Part shown: one piece after another, positions 62,437 to 64,000 of the stretch
How the letters are laid out: every line of letters begins with the position of its first letter
Numbering within the stretch: the stretch's first letter is position 1
Assembly: GCA_965223675.1 (NCBI GenBank)
Contig: OZ245013.1
Location: 4,154,001-4,218,000 of the forward strand
DNA: 64,000 nucleotides
From: JAGQKC01 sp965223675
Lineage (GTDB): Bacteria > Nitrospirota > Nitrospiria > Nitrospirales > UBA8639
Direction of reading: 5' to 3'
Notes under the pieces: model-generated
What the model was told of the DNA's origin: nothing
Databases searched by the model: none
Seen by the model: only the letters and a program-made list of their open reading frames with translations
Program-made: the position numbers and the translations under genes

Positions 62437-64000
62437 CACGCGAACCTGAAATCATAGGAAAGATCTTTATCGTAGGAGCCGGGCCTGGTGATCCTGGATT
62501 GCTGACCTTGAAAGGTAAAGCCTGTTTGGAACAAGCTGATGTCGTATTGTTTGATTATTTGGCGAACCCGGTTTTGTTGGATTTTGTCTCGCCTGATGCA
62601 GAGAAAATTTATGTGGGTCGACGAGGCCGTGGAACCTATAGCAGTCAAGAAGAGATTAATCATCTCTTGGTAAGCAAAGCCCGTGAGGGAAAATGTGTTG
62701 TGCGTTTAAAGGGTGGAGATCCTTTTGTTTTTGGGCGAGGCGGAGAAGAAGCCGAAGTCGCGGCAGGAGCTGGCATACCCTTTGAAGTCATTCCTGGTAT
62801 CACTTCTGCGGTAGCAGTCCCTGCCTACGCAGGAATTCCTGTCACCCATCGCACATTGGCGTCGACGGTGACGCTCGTGACGGGTCACGAGGATCCAATG
62901 AAACCTGAAAGCGTTATAGAATGGCCACGATTGGCCACTGTCGATGGCACGCTTGTTTTTCTGATGGGGGTCAAAAACTTACCCCGCATTGTTGAAAAGC
63001 TTCTGGGGGAAGGCAAGAGTCCTGACACCCCGGTTGCACTGATCCGTTGGGGAACATACATGAAACAACAGACGGTAATAGGGACATTGGCCGGGATTGT
63101 AGAACAGGCGAGAACACATACATTACAGCCACCAATAGTCATTGTGATCGGTCCGGTCGTGAGTTTGCGAGACAAGCTGAATTGGTTTGAACAACGTCCT
63201 CTTTTTGGAAAACGTATACTGGTCACGAGACCAAAGCATCAAGCCTCAGAATTTTCTAGGTTGCTCGAAACGTATGGAGCGGAACCCATCGAATGTTCGA
63301 CCTTAGACATCGTGCCTCCCCGGAGTTGGCAGGAAACTGACGAAGCTATATCGGCAATACAGCGTTATCAGTGGCTTATATTAACAAGTGTGAATGGTGT
63401 TCGAGCTTTTATGGAGCGTCTTCGGTTTCATCGCCGGGATGTTCGAAGTCTTGCAGGTCTCCGTCTGTGTTGTATCGGCCCACGAACGGCTGACGAGGCC
63501 GCCTCCTTCGGTATTCAAGCCGATTTTATCCCTCATGAATATCAAGCTGAGGGTGTGATCGAAACGATGAAACAGGCAGGGGTCGCAGGACAGAGGGTGT
63601 TGATTCCTCGAGCAGAAATTGCCCGTGAGATCCTTCCTGAGCAGTTACGAGAGTTGGGGGCTATCGTTGATGTTGTTTCTACGTATCGTACTGTTACTCC
63701 TGAATTGGAACTTGCAGGCTTGAAGCAACAGTTGCAGCAGGGAAAAATTCACTTCATTACCTTTGCGAGTTCTTCGACTGTTCGGAATTTTTGTCAATTA
63801 TTCGAGAGCCAAGAAGAAATTGTTCAGTTAACCAAAGGAAGCACGATTGCCTGTATTGGTCCCATTACCGCCCAGACTGTTTCTGAACAAGGACTATCTG
63901 TTGGAATCGTTGCCGAGGAAAATACGATTCCGGCTTTGGCTGATGCAATCGTTCAATATATACAACCGAATAACACGGCTACAGAGATGTGCTCAGTATA
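62433..64000 (+). CDS. Fused uroporphyrinogen-III methyltransferase/synthase (partial)
   Basis: The frame starts at ATG 62433 and is open to the right edge (522 codons). The N-terminal half is CobA/SumT: 'FIVGAGPGDPGLLTLKG', 'VRLKGGDPFVFGRGGEE', 'IPGITSAVAVPAYAGIPVTH' pattern. From about residue 258 ('GKRILVTRPKHQASEFSRLL') a HemD synthase half follows with 'LILTSVNGVRAFMERL'. It closes the tetrapyrrole ring and methylates it towards sirohaem/B12. The next expected genes (such as hemB) would lie outside. Confidence 0.94.
   Translation, partial: MTREPEIIGKIFIVGAGPGDPGLLTLKGKACLEQADVVLFDYLANPVLLDFVSPDAEKIYVGRRGRGTYSSQEEINHLLVSKAREGKCVVRLKGGDPFVFGRGGEEAEVAAGAGIPFEVIPGITSAVAVPAYAGIPVTHRTLASTVTLVTGHEDPMKPESVIEWPRLATVDGTLVFLMGVKNLPRIVEKLLGEGKSPDTPVALIRWGTYMKQQTVIGTLAGIVEQARTHTLQPPIVIVIGPVVSLRDKLNWFEQRPLFGKRILVTRPKHQASEFSRLLETYGAEPIECSTLDIVPPRSWQETDEAISAIQRYQWLILTSVNGVRAFMERLRFHRRDVRSLAGLRLCCIGPRTADEAASFGIQADFIPHEYQAEGVIETMKQAGVAGQRVLIPRAEIAREILPEQLRELGAIVDVVSTYRTVTPELELAGLKQQLQQGKIHFITFASSSTVRNFCQLFESQEEIVQLTKGSTIACIGPITAQTVSEQGLSVGIVAEENTIPALADAIVQYIQPNNTATEMCSV

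Overview
This 64 kb window is a bacterial chromosome segment of roughly 48-50 % GC by eye. It is dense in housekeeping genes, with short accessory patches between them. The best guess is a Nitrospirota bacterium, probably Nitrospira or a close relative (about 60 % sure). The reasons are a SmbP-like histidine-rich metal-binding protein, a five-haem membrane-anchored cytochrome c, Lol/Lnt lipoprotein genes showing a Gram-negative envelope, and dispersed intergenic elements that begin GTTGAAAAAA and end TTTTTGAAC, which I recall as typical of Nitrospira genomes. No rRNA, CRISPR array or intact insertion sequence was seen.

Layout. 0.3-2 kb: HDOD and STAS signalling genes. 2.4-9.8 kb: glycoside-hydrolase-like lipoprotein, tRNA-Arg, exported unknowns, a TPR/2-oxoglutarate oxygenase fusion and a HEAT-repeat protein. 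9.9-13 kb: STAS-PilZ pair, RusA-like nuclease, stand-alone mraZ, comF. 13-17.6 kb: ABC ATPase, class 1A dihydroorotate dehydrogenase, LuxR-type regulator (opposite strand) and a large ABC permease. 17.6-20.3 kb: an accessory patch with an AbrB/PIN toxin-antitoxin pair, a DUF4160/DUF2442 pair and a frameshifted integrase. 20.4-25.9 kb (minus): rplU-rpmA-obgE-proB-nadD-rsfS, then bioB. 26.3 kb: ilvE. 27.3-31 kb (minus): gap-pgk-tpiA-secG. 31.2-34.8 kb (minus): TPR/periplasmic-binding protein, site-2 protease, trpS. 35-37.5 kb: xerD, BrnT/BrnA and VapB/VapC. 37.7-40.6 kb: zinc ribbon, exported flavodoxin and unknowns. 40.8-44.4 kb: deacetylase, pentahaem cytochrome, rhodanese and SmbP in a row. 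44.4-45.2 kb: repeat-rich spacer. 45.2-47 kb: nitrilase and an HhH lipoprotein. 47-53.3 kb (minus): lnt-prfB-lysS-lolC-lolD. 53.7-56.6 kb: rpmB and recG, divergent. 56.8 kb: tRNA-Leu. 57-58.8 kb: exported protein, TusA-like protein, rsmI. 59.2-64 kb: a haem operon ccsA/hemX-hemA-hemC-cobA/hemD that runs off the right edge.

How the genes work together. Lnt acylates lipoproteins and LolCD moves them towards the outer membrane; at least two predicted lipoproteins are encoded here. The haem operon joins tetrapyrrole synthesis to a cytochrome c assembly protein and would supply cytochromes such as the pentahaem protein at 41.7 kb. The minus-strand clusters pair translation and ribosome assembly genes (rplU, rpmA, obgE, rsfS, prfB, lysS, trpS, rpmB) with central metabolism. 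The points most worth following up are the inverted-repeat element family, a candidate structured leader before the haem operon, the prfB frameshift site, the brnT palindrome that ends at its start codon with an xerD-like fragment beyond the module, the class 1A PyrD inside an ABC locus, and the HDAC-cytochrome-rhodanese-SmbP run.
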